A program made the position numbers and the translations under genes. Shown piece by piece: positions 45,870-53,921 of a stretch of 64,000 nt of DNA (position 1 is its first letter; each line of letters starts with the position of its first letter). Origin of the DNA: Nocardioides psychrotolerans (GTDB taxonomy: Bacteria; Actinomycetota; Actinomycetes; Propionibacteriales; Nocardioidaceae); contig NZ_FOQG01000001.1 in the NCBI RefSeq assembly GCF_900113685.1, positions 372,001 through 436,000 of the forward strand, in the 5' to 3' direction. The notes under the pieces are model-generated. The model saw only the letters and a list, made by a program, of their open reading frames with translations. It searched no databases and was not told the DNA's origin.

Positions 45870-46148
45870 TCAGTCGTCGAGGAAGGAGAGCTCGGCGAGG
45901 ATCGCGGTCGAGCGGCGGGCGTCGACCAGCCCGCTCGCCGTCTGGTCGAACGGCGCCTCGTCGGCCGCCACGGGCGCCGGGTCGGGGTCGGGCTCGGGCT
46001 CGGGGTCGGGGTCGGGCTCGGGCTCGGGGTCGGGCTCGGGGTCGGGCTGGGGGGCCACGACCAGGGCCGGGGCCGGCGGCTGCTCGGTGTCGGGCCCGAG
46101 GAGGAGCTCGGTCAGCGCCGCGAGCTCGGCGGGGAGGTCGGGGTGCAT
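45870..46148 (-). CDS. Small acidic Pro-rich protein next to pilA
   Basis: 92 residues: MHPDLPAELAALTELLLGPD, then an alternating Asp/Glu-Pro stretch (PDPEPDPEPEPDPDPEP), then ADEAPFDQTASGLVDARRSTAILAELSFLDD. No signal peptide or TM helix. Supported by AGGAG six bases before ATG 46148. It lies behind pilA and its hairpin on the same strand, between pilA and whiG. No family recognised; a cytoplasmic partner of the pilus or the sigma factor is a guess. Confidence 0.6.
   Translation of the reverse strand: MHPDLPAELAALTELLLGPDTEQPPAPALVVAPQPDPEPDPEPEPDPDPEPEPDPDPAPVAADEAPFDQTASGLVDARRSTAILAELSFLDD
45976..46050 (-). repeat. In-frame Asp/Glu-Pro tandem repeat
   Basis: Six-base units GGGTCG/GGCTCG are repeated about twelve times and code for alternating Pro and acidic residues in the small protein 45870-46148. 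Likely length-variable. Confidence 0.7.
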
Positions 46149-46185
46149 GGCTGCTCCTGGGCGTCGGTGGGGGAAATGCCCGGAC

Positions 46186-46218
46186 GGCGCGCCGGGGGAC
46201 CTGGTCCCCCGGCGCGCC
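46186..46218 (-). terminator. Hairpin terminator downstream of pilA
   Basis: Sixteen-base perfect arms (46186-46201 and 46203-46218, GGCGCGCCGGGGGACC and complement) around one base, ten bases after the pilA stop. No T-run. Same design as the hairpin after carD. Confidence 0.75.
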
Positions 46219-46228
46219 GAGTCACGAA

Positions 46229-46645
46229 TTAGCCGGCAGGGGGCGGCGTCACCCCGGCGCATGCGCCGGCACCCGGGGTGCTGATCGGCTGCAGACCACC
46301 GTCGGTGGAGTCGTACATGAAGTATCCGGACCCGCCAGCGTTGGTGCCGACGAGGCAGAAGGCATCGATGGTGGGGTTCGCGAGAGTGACGTCGACGCCT
46401 TCGGTCTCAGTGGCGGGGTCGAGGGCAGCTCCAACATAGGTCTGCTTGTCAACGAAGAAGGTCTCGACCGCCGTGGCGGCGTTCTTCAGATCGGACTTGG
46501 TCGCGGAGTCGGCGGCCTTCTCGCGCTGGTTGAGGAAGGTCGGGATCGCGATGGCGGCGAGGATGCCGATGATCACGACGACGACGAGGAGCTCGATCAG
46601 GGTGAAACCCTGGTCCTTGGAGCGGGGCTGGGGGGTCTTGAGCAT
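46229..46645 (-). CDS. pilA: Type IV major pilin
   Basis: 138 residues with a short basic leader and the class III signal KDQG|FTLIELLVVVVIIGILAAIAIPTFL, cleaved after Gly with Glu at +5, followed by a short globular domain with two cysteines (DAFCLVG and GACAGV) able to close a C-terminal loop. This is the main pilus subunit. ATG 46645 has AGGAGA six bases upstream. A WhiG-type promoter lies at 46742-46715 and a hairpin terminator follows, so it is transcribed alone and probably strongly. Confidence 0.95.
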   Translation of the reverse strand: MLKTPQPRSKDQGFTLIELLVVVVIIGILAAIAIPTFLNQREKAADSATKSDLKNAATAVETFFVDKQTYVGAALDPATETEGVDVTLANPTIDAFCLVGTNAGGSGYFMYDSTDGGLQPISTPGAGACAGVTPPPAG

Positions 46646-46714
46646 GAGGATTCTCCTGGGATGAGGGGGGAGGGAGCAGCCGACCCGGGGGGCGGCGGTG
46701 GTGCTGCACCGTGG

Positions 46715-46742
46715 TTGTCGGGGAGGTCGGGGACCGGCTTGA
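46715..46742 (-). promoter_or_regulatory. WhiG-type promoter of pilA
   Basis: On the minus strand: TCAAG (46742-46738), 15 bases, CCCGACAA (46722-46715). The -10 matches GCCGATAA at 6 of 8 positions and the -35 matches TAAAG at 4 of 5. Leader to the ATG about 60 bases. Confidence 0.75.
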
Positions 46743-46770
46743 GGCCGGTCTGGACCACGTCACTCCAACC

Positions 46771-46798
46771 TCAAGAACCCCACGTGGACGACCGAGGA
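46771..46798 (+). promoter_or_regulatory. WhiG-type promoter of the minor pilin operon
   Basis: TCAAG (46771-46775), 15 bases, ACCGAGGA (46791-46798). It ends seven bases before ATG 46806, so transcription may begin at the start codon. It is divergent from the pilA promoter, whose -35 is about 30 bases away. Confidence 0.75.
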
Positions 46799-46805
46799 CC
46801 CACGC

Positions 46806-47288
46806 ATGCCTGCCGACCAGCACGCCGACACCGGCGCCACGCTCATCGAGCTGGTCGTGACCATCGCGCTGGCGGGGGTGCTGATGGCGATCGCGGTCGG
46901 CGGCTACGTCGCCTGGGCCCGCTCCAGCGAGCAGGAGGGCGCGGCGAGCGAGGTCCAGGCCGTGCTGCGCCAGGCGCAGCAGCGGGCGGTGACCGAGGGG
47001 CGCGCGACGTGCGTGGAGTTCGACACTGCGCGCGACCGCTGGACGCTCTTCCGCGGCGCGTGCACCGACACGGGCCGCACCGTGCTCGAGGGGCCGGTCC
47101 GGCTCGACAGCAGCCGGGTGCACCTCACCACGGCCGCCTTCACCAGCAGCGCCGGCAGCACGAGCGGCACGACGTTCAGCTCGCGCGGCACCGCCACCCC
47201 GGGTCGGGTGCGGATCGGGCGCGACGGCTCCTCGCGCGTCCTCACCATCACCGTCGAGGGACTGACCGGCCGTGTGGACACGCAGTGA
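46806..47288 (+). CDS. Minor pilin, GspH/FimT type
   Basis: 160 residues. Prepilin signal DTG|ATLIELVVTIALAGVLMAIAVGGYVAW with Glu at +5 and Ala instead of Phe at +1, then a GspH/FimT-like domain (EVQAVLRQAQQRAVTEGRATCVEF). First gene of the minor pilin operon; the leader is very short or absent. The stop lies inside the next gene (17-base overlap). Confidence 0.88.
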   Translation: MPADQHADTGATLIELVVTIALAGVLMAIAVGGYVAWARSSEQEGAASEVQAVLRQAQQRAVTEGRATCVEFDTARDRWTLFRGACTDTGRTVLEGPVRLDSSRVHLTTAAFTSSAGSTSGTTFSSRGTATPGRVRIGRDGSSRVLTITVEGLTGRVDTQ

Positions 47289-49095
47289 GCGGCCGGCCGC
47301 CCGGGGCCGCGACCGGGGCTTCACGCTGATCGAGGTCATCGTGGCGATCGGGCTGCTGGGCGTCCTGCTCGCCGCCGTCCTCCCCCAGCTCGTCAGCGGC
47401 ATCCGCGCCAACGACCTCGCGCGCACCAACACCCAGGCCAAGGGCCTCGCACAGGCCGAGGTGGAGCGGATGCGCAACCTGCCCTTCCACGTGGCCCCCG
47501 AGGCCGGCGACTACATCGACGTGCTCGACCGCTACTTCCGCGACCTCACCACCCCGACCACCCCGACCAGCACCACCACCTGCGGCTCGAGCGAGCGCTG
47601 GACGGTGCCGGCCGCCACGTGGACCGGGTACGTCGCTGCGACGGCGCCCCGCTGCGGCTGGGAGCCGAGCGGGGCGCTCTACCGCCACGTCCGCACCGCC
47701 GCAGCCGGCCCCAGCAACCCCGACCTGACCGGTTTCGTGGTCGTCACCCACACCCGCTTCCTCACCAACACCACGCCGGCGACCGTGGTCGTGCCGCCGA
47801 CCGGCTACACCAGCCAGGTCACGGGCCTCGCGACCCCGCCCGCCTCCCAGGTCGCGGTGACGGTCACCGTCTTCCCGACCCGAGGCACCTCGCACACGCC
47901 GGTTCAGTCGTCGACCCAGATCGGGCGCCAGGACCTCGTGCCGTCGCGGATGAGCAGCTCGGTCGACGTCACCGCCGTCGAGATCGGCACCGGCACCGTC
48001 GACCAGCTCCCGCTCACCCTGTCGGCCGGGATGGTCGACCTCGCGGCGTCGCTGAGCGCCAGCAGCGAAGCGCGCGCAGCGCTGACCTCCACGCTGACCG
48101 GGCTCGGCACCGGCCAGCAGGCCGGCGGAGCCGCCACGAGCATCCAGGCGCCGCCCGACGCGACCGCGCCCGCCGCCAGCCAGGGCTCGGGCCAGCTCGA
48201 CGCCAGCGGCTGCGCGCTCGTGTGCTGGGGCTCGACCGGCACCAGCGCCGCCCGGGTCGTCGCGACCGACGCCCTGCCCCACGCCGGCTCTCCCACCACC
48301 CCGCTCACGGCCGCGGTCACCGACTCCTCGCGCGGCGCGCTGGCCCTCGCCGGCGGTGCCGGGGCGTCGTACCGCCCCAGCCTCGACCTCGCCCTCCCCC
48401 TCGTGCGCGCCGACACCGGCACCGGCGTCAACGCCGGGGTGTCGCCCGCCTGCGCGGCGAGCGACGGCAGCGGCAGCCTGCGCGTGGCCGCCGGCGGCTG
48501 GCTGCGTACGACGTCACCGACCGATCCCTCGCCAACGCTGGTCGAGGCGTGCGGGACCGCGCAGTCCGCCCCGATCTCGGTGCTCCCCACGACCTTCGCC
48601 CCCGACGGCGTCCTGCGCGTGCGGCTCGTGCGCGCCTCCGTGCGCTGCGCCGTGGCGGGCGGCGCGCACGCCCCGTCGGCCACCTACGACTACTCCGCCG
48701 TGGTGCGGCGGTGGTCGCCCGGCGGCTACGTCACCATCGCCACGATCACGCCGGGATCGACCGCCTCGCTGGCCGACCTGGACCCCCAGGACATGTCGCT
48801 CGGGACCTTCGGCGACCTGGGCGACTACGTCGCGTCGTGGTCCTCGCTCACCGCCGCCGACGTGGCACGCACCCAGGTCGCCGGCGCCGCGGCCCTCGAC
48901 CTGCCCGGCATCGTCAGCATCCTGACCCAGCCGGTGCGCTCCCCCACCGCAGCCAGCGAGTCGGTCGCCTTCATCGACGGTCAACCTGCGCCCACTCCCG
49001 TGCCTCCCGAGAGGCCCGTCGAGCTCGCCGACCCGACCTCGGCGGTGTCGCTGACCGTCGGCTCGCTGGCGTGCAGCGCCGAGGACGCGCGATGA
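47272..49095 (+). CDS. Very long PilV-like minor pilin
   Basis: 607 residues. Class III signal RDRG|FTLIEVIVAIGLLGVLLAAVLPQL and a PilV-like N-terminal region (RTNTQAKGLAQAEVERMRNLPFHV), followed by about 450 further residues of Thr/Ala/Ser-rich beta structure with several Cys. PilV-type proteins are usually 150-200 residues, so this could be a pilus-tip protein with an adhesive domain (inference). GTG 47272 is the only start that keeps the leader; its stop overlaps the next gene (ATGA). Confidence 0.85.
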   Translation: MWTRSERPAARGRDRGFTLIEVIVAIGLLGVLLAAVLPQLVSGIRANDLARTNTQAKGLAQAEVERMRNLPFHVAPEAGDYIDVLDRYFRDLTTPTTPTSTTTCGSSERWTVPAATWTGYVAATAPRCGWEPSGALYRHVRTAAAGPSNPDLTGFVVVTHTRFLTNTTPATVVVPPTGYTSQVTGLATPPASQVAVTVTVFPTRGTSHTPVQSSTQIGRQDLVPSRMSSSVDVTAVEIGTGTVDQLPLTLSAGMVDLAASLSASSEARAALTSTLTGLGTGQQAGGAATSIQAPPDATAPAASQGSGQLDASGCALVCWGSTGTSAARVVATDALPHAGSPTTPLTAAVTDSSRGALALAGGAGASYRPSLDLALPLVRADTGTGVNAGVSPACAASDGSGSLRVAAGGWLRTTSPTDPSPTLVEACGTAQSAPISVLPTTFAPDGVLRVRLVRASVRCAVAGGAHAPSATYDYSAVVRRWSPGGYVTIATITPGSTASLADLDPQDMSLGTFGDLGDYVASWSSLTAADVARTQVAGAAALDLPGIVSILTQPVRSPTAASESVAFIDGQPAPTPVPPERPVELADPTSAVSLTVGSLACSAEDAR

Positions 49096-49760
49096 GCGCG
49101 CCGAAGCACGACGCCGGCTTCTCGCTGGTCGAGGTGCTCGTCGCGATGGGCCTCTTCGCCGTCGTCGGGACGCTGCTGCTCGGCTTCGCGCTGTCGACCT
49201 CGTCGGTGAGCGACGACGCCCGCTCCAGCAGCGACCTGACGGGCGAGTCGCGGATCGCGATGGAGCGGATGGCGCGCGAGCTGCGCCAGGCCAGCGACGT
49301 GATCGCGGTGCAGTTCCAGAGCGCGACGTCGACGACGACCGCGATCACCTTCTGGACCGACTTCGACGGCGACGGCGTCCGCGACCTCGACGCCGCCGAC
49401 CCCGAGGTCCTGACCTACCGCTGGGAGCCCGGCACCGCGCGGCTCACCCTCACCGCCGACGACGCCTCGGGCGCGGCGGTCACGCGGCCGATCCTCTCCG
49501 GCGACGTGGTGAGCCTCGACCTGCGGCTGCGCTCGAGCCTGTGGCAGTACGACGGCGAGCTGGACGGGACCCTCGACGGCGTGACGTCGTGGGAGGAGCT
49601 CGACGCGGCCGGCGCGCCCGTGGGCAACCTCAACGGCCGCCCCGACGACCCGGAGCTCGAGCACGTCGACCTGGTCGCCGTGCGGCTGGTCGTCGCGGAC
49701 GGCGACGGCACGCAGACCTTCTCCTTCCAGGCCGACCTGCGCAACAGGTCGCAGACATGA
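49092..49760 (+). CDS. PilW-like minor pilin
   Basis: 222 residues: prepilin signal HDAG|FSLVEVLVAMGLFAVVGTLLLGFAL with Glu at +5, then the PilW-type helix RIAMERMARELRQASDVI and a beta domain containing DGDGVRDLDAADPE, a possible calcium-binding loop. Four-base overlaps on both sides mark it as part of the same translational unit. Confidence 0.88.
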   Translation: MSAPKHDAGFSLVEVLVAMGLFAVVGTLLLGFALSTSSVSDDARSSSDLTGESRIAMERMARELRQASDVIAVQFQSATSTTTAITFWTDFDGDGVRDLDAADPEVLTYRWEPGTARLTLTADDASGAAVTRPILSGDVVSLDLRLRSSLWQYDGELDGTLDGVTSWEELDAAGAPVGNLNGRPDDPELEHVDLVAVRLVVADGDGTQTFSFQADLRNRSQT

Positions 49761-51115
49761 GGACCCCCGTGCCCCACGCCGCCCGCGCCCGCGACGAGGG
49801 CGCCGCCCTCGTCATCACCCTCATGGTCATGGCGCTGGTCGGTGTCCTCACGACGACCGTCCTCAGCGTCACCATCAGCAACCTCGGCTCGACCCGTCGC
49901 GCGCAGGACTCGGCGCGCGCGCTGGACGCCGCCGACGCCGGGGTCACCCAGGCGATCGCCTACCTGCGCTCGTCGGGCAGCCGCGGCCTCACGTGCTCGC
50001 CGGGCTGCACCACCAACCCCTGGGGCAGCAGCAGCGCGCCGATGACGCAACCGGTCGTGGGCAGCACGGACCAGCGCTTCGAGGCGTGGATCGCGCCGCT
50101 GCCGGTCGCCGACGACCGGTCGCTGCGTTACCGGATCACCTCGCGCGGGCTGGCCGGGCAGGGGCGTCGCGACGTCCAGGTCGACGTCACGCTGAGCCTG
50201 CGCGAGCTCGGGCTGCCGCTCGGCATCTTCGCGCGCTCCGTGCAGGGAGCAGGCACGCCGGACCTGCGCGACATCAGCATCTTCACCACGGGCTGCGTGT
50301 TCAACCGCACGAAGATCGACTTCTTCGGAGACCTAGACGCCGCCTACGGGATCCCTCCGGCCGTCCACTCCTCCAAGGTGATCACCGACGGCAACGGCAG
50401 TGGCAGCAGCTGCAGCCCGACCGAGACCAAGGCGATCCACAAGACCGCCGCCGGTCGGTGCCGCGCCTCCGGTGCCACGCTGCGCTGGGACCAGGACTCC
50501 CAGGGGGCGGCCTGCGCCGCGCTGGCGGCGGCCCACCCCGCCTACTACCAGGCACAGAACCTCGATGCGGACGCCGCCAACGATGTCGACGGCACCTACC
50601 TCCAAGATGACGCGGCCCTGCTCGACCTCTTCGGCCTGGACGACGATCCGCTGCCGGTCGACAAGCTCGAGGAGCTGCGCGCCGTCGCGCGGTCGCAGCG
50701 CAGCTACTTCACGACGCGGAACTACACCGTGCCCAACCCGGCCGTCACCCCCGATGCGGTGATGTTCTTCGACCTCGCGACGTCCGACCCGGGCGGCGTC
50801 GTCGACCTGAAGGGGCTCGGCAGCACCTGGGCGCAGGACGGCTGCAAGCAACGATCCCTGCTGATCGTCATCGACGGTGGCAACGTCCGCCTCAACGGCA
50901 ACGGCGAGGTGGCCGCCAGCATCGTGCTCACCTCGCGCACCTACGGCGAGGTCGACAAGGGCAGCGGCACCCCGGACTTCGTCGGCACGATGTTCGCCAA
51001 CACCGTCAACCTCGCCGGGACCATCGACCTCAGCCTCAACGCCTGCTTCCTGTCGAACCTCAGCCCCAGCCTCTACGCCGTCGTCGTCGACGACTACCGC
51101 GAGCTCGACCGCTGA
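49757..51115 (+). CDS. PilX-like pilus assembly protein
   Basis: 452 residues. N-terminal ARDEGAALVITLMVMALVGVLTTTVLSVTI resembles PilX: a prepilin-like helix without Glu at +5. A beta-rich C-terminal region includes CSPGCTTN and several Cys pairs, probably disulfide-bonded outside. Last gene of the minor pilin operon (ATGA overlap with pilW-like). No Shine-Dalgarno is needed because of coupling. Confidence 0.82.
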   Translation: MRTPVPHAARARDEGAALVITLMVMALVGVLTTTVLSVTISNLGSTRRAQDSARALDAADAGVTQAIAYLRSSGSRGLTCSPGCTTNPWGSSSAPMTQPVVGSTDQRFEAWIAPLPVADDRSLRYRITSRGLAGQGRRDVQVDVTLSLRELGLPLGIFARSVQGAGTPDLRDISIFTTGCVFNRTKIDFFGDLDAAYGIPPAVHSSKVITDGNGSGSSCSPTETKAIHKTAAGRCRASGATLRWDQDSQGAACAALAAAHPAYYQAQNLDADAANDVDGTYLQDDAALLDLFGLDDDPLPVDKLEELRAVARSQRSYFTTRNYTVPNPAVTPDAVMFFDLATSDPGGVVDLKGLGSTWAQDGCKQRSLLIVIDGGNVRLNGNGEVAASIVLTSRTYGEVDKGSGTPDFVGTMFANTVNLAGTIDLSLNACFLSNLSPSLYAVVVDDYRELDR

Positions 51116-51252
51116 CCCGCGGCCGCACCGGGGCCAGCGGGGCAGGTCGCTATGGTGATCCTCGTGGTCCCGCTCGGCTGTGCCAGGCCCCGGCCCCCAG
51201 CCACACCTTCGACGGTCACTCCTGCGCCGGACCGGACAGGAAAGAACCAGCC

Positions 51253-51492
51253 GTGACCGAACGCCGGCAGGAGGACCGGGCGCCCGAGACGGGACCGCCC
51301 GACGGCCTGGTCGAGGTGCTCGCGCGCTGGGAGCGCTCCGGCGGCCACTGGACGGTGCTGACCACGACCGAGGCGTGGATCGAGATCGGGTTGTTCACGT
51401 GCGATGGGGCAGAGCAGATGGGTCAGGTCAGCGGAGCCAGGACGTCGGTGCTGAGCAGCTTCCTGGCGGACCGCCTCAGCAGCACCGACTGA
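51253..51492 (+). CDS. Small protein between pilus operons, unknown function
   Basis: 79 residues: TERRQEDRAPETGPPDGLVEVLARWERSGGHWTVLTTTEAWIEIGLFTCDGAEQMGQVSG. Soluble, no Cys pair, no signal. GTG 51253 with GGAAAG about ten bases upstream; a TATGGT at 51151-51156 may be its -10. The GL-FTCDGAEQM segment looks conserved in codon use, but no family is known to me. It ends four bases before the pilC stop, tail-to-tail. Confidence 0.6.
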   Translation: MTERRQEDRAPETGPPDGLVEVLARWERSGGHWTVLTTTEAWIEIGLFTCDGAEQMGQVSGARTSVLSSFLADRLSSTD

Positions 51493-51495
51493 GGC

Positions 51496-52710
51496 TCACT
51501 GGATCAGGTCGAAGACCGAGAACATCGGCATGTAGAGCGCGACGATCATGCCGCCGACGAGGACGCCGAGGACGGCGATCATCAGGGGTTCGATGAGGGA
51601 GGTGAGGGCCTCCGTGGTGGCCTGGACCTCCTCGTCGTAGAACTGCGAGATGCGGCGCAGCATCTGGTCGACGGCACCGGCCTCCTCGCCGGAGGCGATC
51701 ATCTGCACGGTCATCGACGGGAAGACGTCGTGGCGGGCCAGGGGGCCGGCGAAGGACTCGCCCTGGGCGACCGACTGGCGCACGTCGTGCAGGGCGCGCG
51801 CGATCACCGTCGAGCCGGTGGTGTCGGCGACGATGTCGAGGGAGGCGAGGATCGGGACGCCGGCGGAGAGCAGGGTCGAGAGGTTGCGCGAGAAGCGGGC
51901 GAGGGCGATCTTGGCGAAGAGCTGGCCGAAGACCGGGACCTTGAGCTTGAGCGGGTCGACGACGTCGCGGACCTTGTCGTCCTGGCCGTGGCGGCGCCAC
52001 CACACGAGCCCGACCGCGCCGGTGACGCCGGCGACGGGCAGGACGAACTTCATCGAGTTCGACACCGCCACGAGCACCTGGGTCGGGACGGGCAGGGTGC
52101 CGCCGAGGTCGGCGAACATCTTCTCGAAGACCGGGACGATGAAGAGCAACATGCCGATGCACATCACGATCGCCATGCAGAAGACGACGACGGGGTAGGT
52201 CATCGCCGACTTCACCTGGCCGCGCAGCTTGACGTCGGCCTCGAAGGTCTCCGCGACCTGGCGCAGGGCCACGTCGAGGAAGCCGCCGCTCTCGCCGGCA
52301 CGGGTCATGGAGATCATGAACGGCGGGAAGACCAGAGGGTCGTCGGCGAAGGCCGCGCTGAGCGACTGGCCCGCCTCGACCTCCTGGCGCACCCGGGTCA
52401 GGGCCCGGCGCAGCTCGGGGTTCTCGACCTGCTCGCCGAGGATGCCGAGCGCGCGCAGCAGCGTCAGCCCGGCGTCGACCATCGTGGCGAGCTGGCGCGA
52501 GGCGACGGCGAGGTCCTTCTGGGTGACCCGCTTGCGACCCAGGGTGATCTCGCGCTGCAGCCCGGTGCCGGTCTGCTTGACCTCGAGCGGGACGTAGCCC
52601 ATCGCGAGCAGCTTCTCGGCGACCGCCTTCTCGGACTCGGCGTTGACCTTGCCCTCGCGGAAGCGCCCGCCGGCGTCGCGGACCTTGTAGGCGTACTGGG
52701 TCACGGCCAC
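51496..52710 (-). CDS. pilC: Type IV pilus inner-membrane platform protein
   Basis: 404 residues with two T2SSF domains (RQLATMVDAGLTLLRALGIL and RNLSTLLSAGVPILASLDI) and three TM helices. It anchors the assembly motors PilB/PilT. GTG 52710 has GAAGGAG seven bases upstream. Third gene of the pilBTC operon, 28 bases after pilT. Confidence 0.95.
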   Translation of the reverse strand: MAVTQYAYKVRDAGGRFREGKVNAESEKAVAEKLLAMGYVPLEVKQTGTGLQREITLGRKRVTQKDLAVASRQLATMVDAGLTLLRALGILGEQVENPELRRALTRVRQEVEAGQSLSAAFADDPLVFPPFMISMTRAGESGGFLDVALRQVAETFEADVKLRGQVKSAMTYPVVVFCMAIVMCIGMLLFIVPVFEKMFADLGGTLPVPTQVLVAVSNSMKFVLPVAGVTGAVGLVWWRRHGQDDKVRDVVDPLKLKVPVFGQLFAKIALARFSRNLSTLLSAGVPILASLDIVADTTGSTVIARALHDVRQSVAQGESFAGPLARHDVFPSMTVQMIASGEEAGAVDQMLRRISQFYDEEVQATTEALTSLIEPLMIAVLGVLVGGMIVALYMPMFSVFDLIQ

Positions 52711-52738
52711 CGGGTGGCTCCTTCGGGGAGGGGGTTCA

Positions 52739-53917
52739 TCAGGACCAGCCGGCCGGCTGGGCCTGGGCGGCGGGCTCGGGCGCCCCGCCCCCGACGACGG
52801 CGTACGACGACGCCTGCAGCGCCGAGCCGGAGCCGACGAGCGACAGGAAGTCCTCGCGGTTAGAGCAGTACTCGAGCCCCGCCTCGCGGGTGATCCGGCC
52901 GGCGCGGACGTGGGCCGCGAGGTGGCCGTTGAGGGTCTGCATGCCGTCGCGGGCACCGGACTGAAGGGCGCCGGGGATCTGGGGCAGCTTGCCGTCGCGG
53001 ATCATCGCGCGGATGCCGGGCGTGCAGACCATGACCTCCACCGCCGGGACGCGTCCGGAGCCGTCGACGGTCGGGACGAGCGACTGGCAGACGACACCCT
53101 GCAGGGTGGCGGCCAGCTGCGTGCGGACCTGCTGCTGCTGGCCGGCGGGGAAGACGTCGACCACGCGGCTGATGGTGTCCTGCGCTGACTGGGTGTGCAG
53201 CGTGGCGAGGACCAGGTGGCCGGTCTCGGCGGCGGTCAGCGCGACCGAGATCGTGTCGAGGTCGCGTAGCTCGCCGACCAGGATGACGTCGGGGTCCTGG
53301 CGCAGCACGTGCTTGAGGGCGGTGCGGAAGTCGTGGGTGTCGGAGCCGACCTCGCGCTGGTTGACCAGGCAGCGCTGGTGCTGGTGGAGGAACTCGATGG
53401 GGTCCTCGATGGTCACGATGTGGCCGCTGCGCGTGCGGTTGACGCGGTCGATGACCGAGGCGAGCGTCGTCGACTTGCCCGACCCGGTCGGGCCTGTGAC
53501 GAGCACCAGGCCGCGGCGCAGCTGGGCGAAGGTCTCGACGACCGGCGGGAGCCCGAGGTCGCCGAGCGAGCGGATCTCCCACGGGATCAGGCGCAGCACG
53601 GCGCCGACGGCCTCGCGCTGCCAGAAGACGTTGACACGGAAGCGCGCCAGCCCCGGGACGGCATAGGCGAAGTCGAGCTCGCGGGTCTCCTCGAGCACCT
53701 GGCGCTGGCGCTCGGTCATCACGGCGTAGAGCGACTCCTGCAGGCGCCGTGCGGTGAGCACGTCCTCGCCGGGCACGGGGGTCATCTCGCCGCGCACCCG
53801 GATCGTCGGCGGCGCGCCGACGGTCAGGTGCAGGTCGGACCCACCCGTCGCCGCCACCTGCTGCAGCAGCACGTCCAGGTCGAGGCCCGGCTCGTGGCCG
53901 GGCGGTCGGGTGGTCAT
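52739..53917 (-). CDS. pilT: Type IV pilus retraction ATPase PilT (copy 1)
   Basis: 392 residues. Walker A GPTGSGKSTT near residue 142, Asp box EDPIEFLH, Walker B DPDVILVGELRD, His box TGHLVLATLHT and the AIRxxI-like GIRAMIRDGKLPQIP of retraction ATPases. A C-terminal tail is Ala/Pro-rich. ATG 53917 sits four bases after the pilB stop; a GTG at 53935 would overlap pilB. Confidence 0.93.
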   Translation of the reverse strand: MTTRPPGHEPGLDLDVLLQQVAATGGSDLHLTVGAPPTIRVRGEMTPVPGEDVLTARRLQESLYAVMTERQRQVLEETRELDFAYAVPGLARFRVNVFWQREAVGAVLRLIPWEIRSLGDLGLPPVVETFAQLRRGLVLVTGPTGSGKSTTLASVIDRVNRTRSGHIVTIEDPIEFLHQHQRCLVNQREVGSDTHDFRTALKHVLRQDPDVILVGELRDLDTISVALTAAETGHLVLATLHTQSAQDTISRVVDVFPAGQQQQVRTQLAATLQGVVCQSLVPTVDGSGRVPAVEVMVCTPGIRAMIRDGKLPQIPGALQSGARDGMQTLNGHLAAHVRAGRITREAGLEYCSNREDFLSLVGSGSALQASSYAVVGGGAPEPAAQAQPAGWS

Positions 53918-53921
53918 CGGC

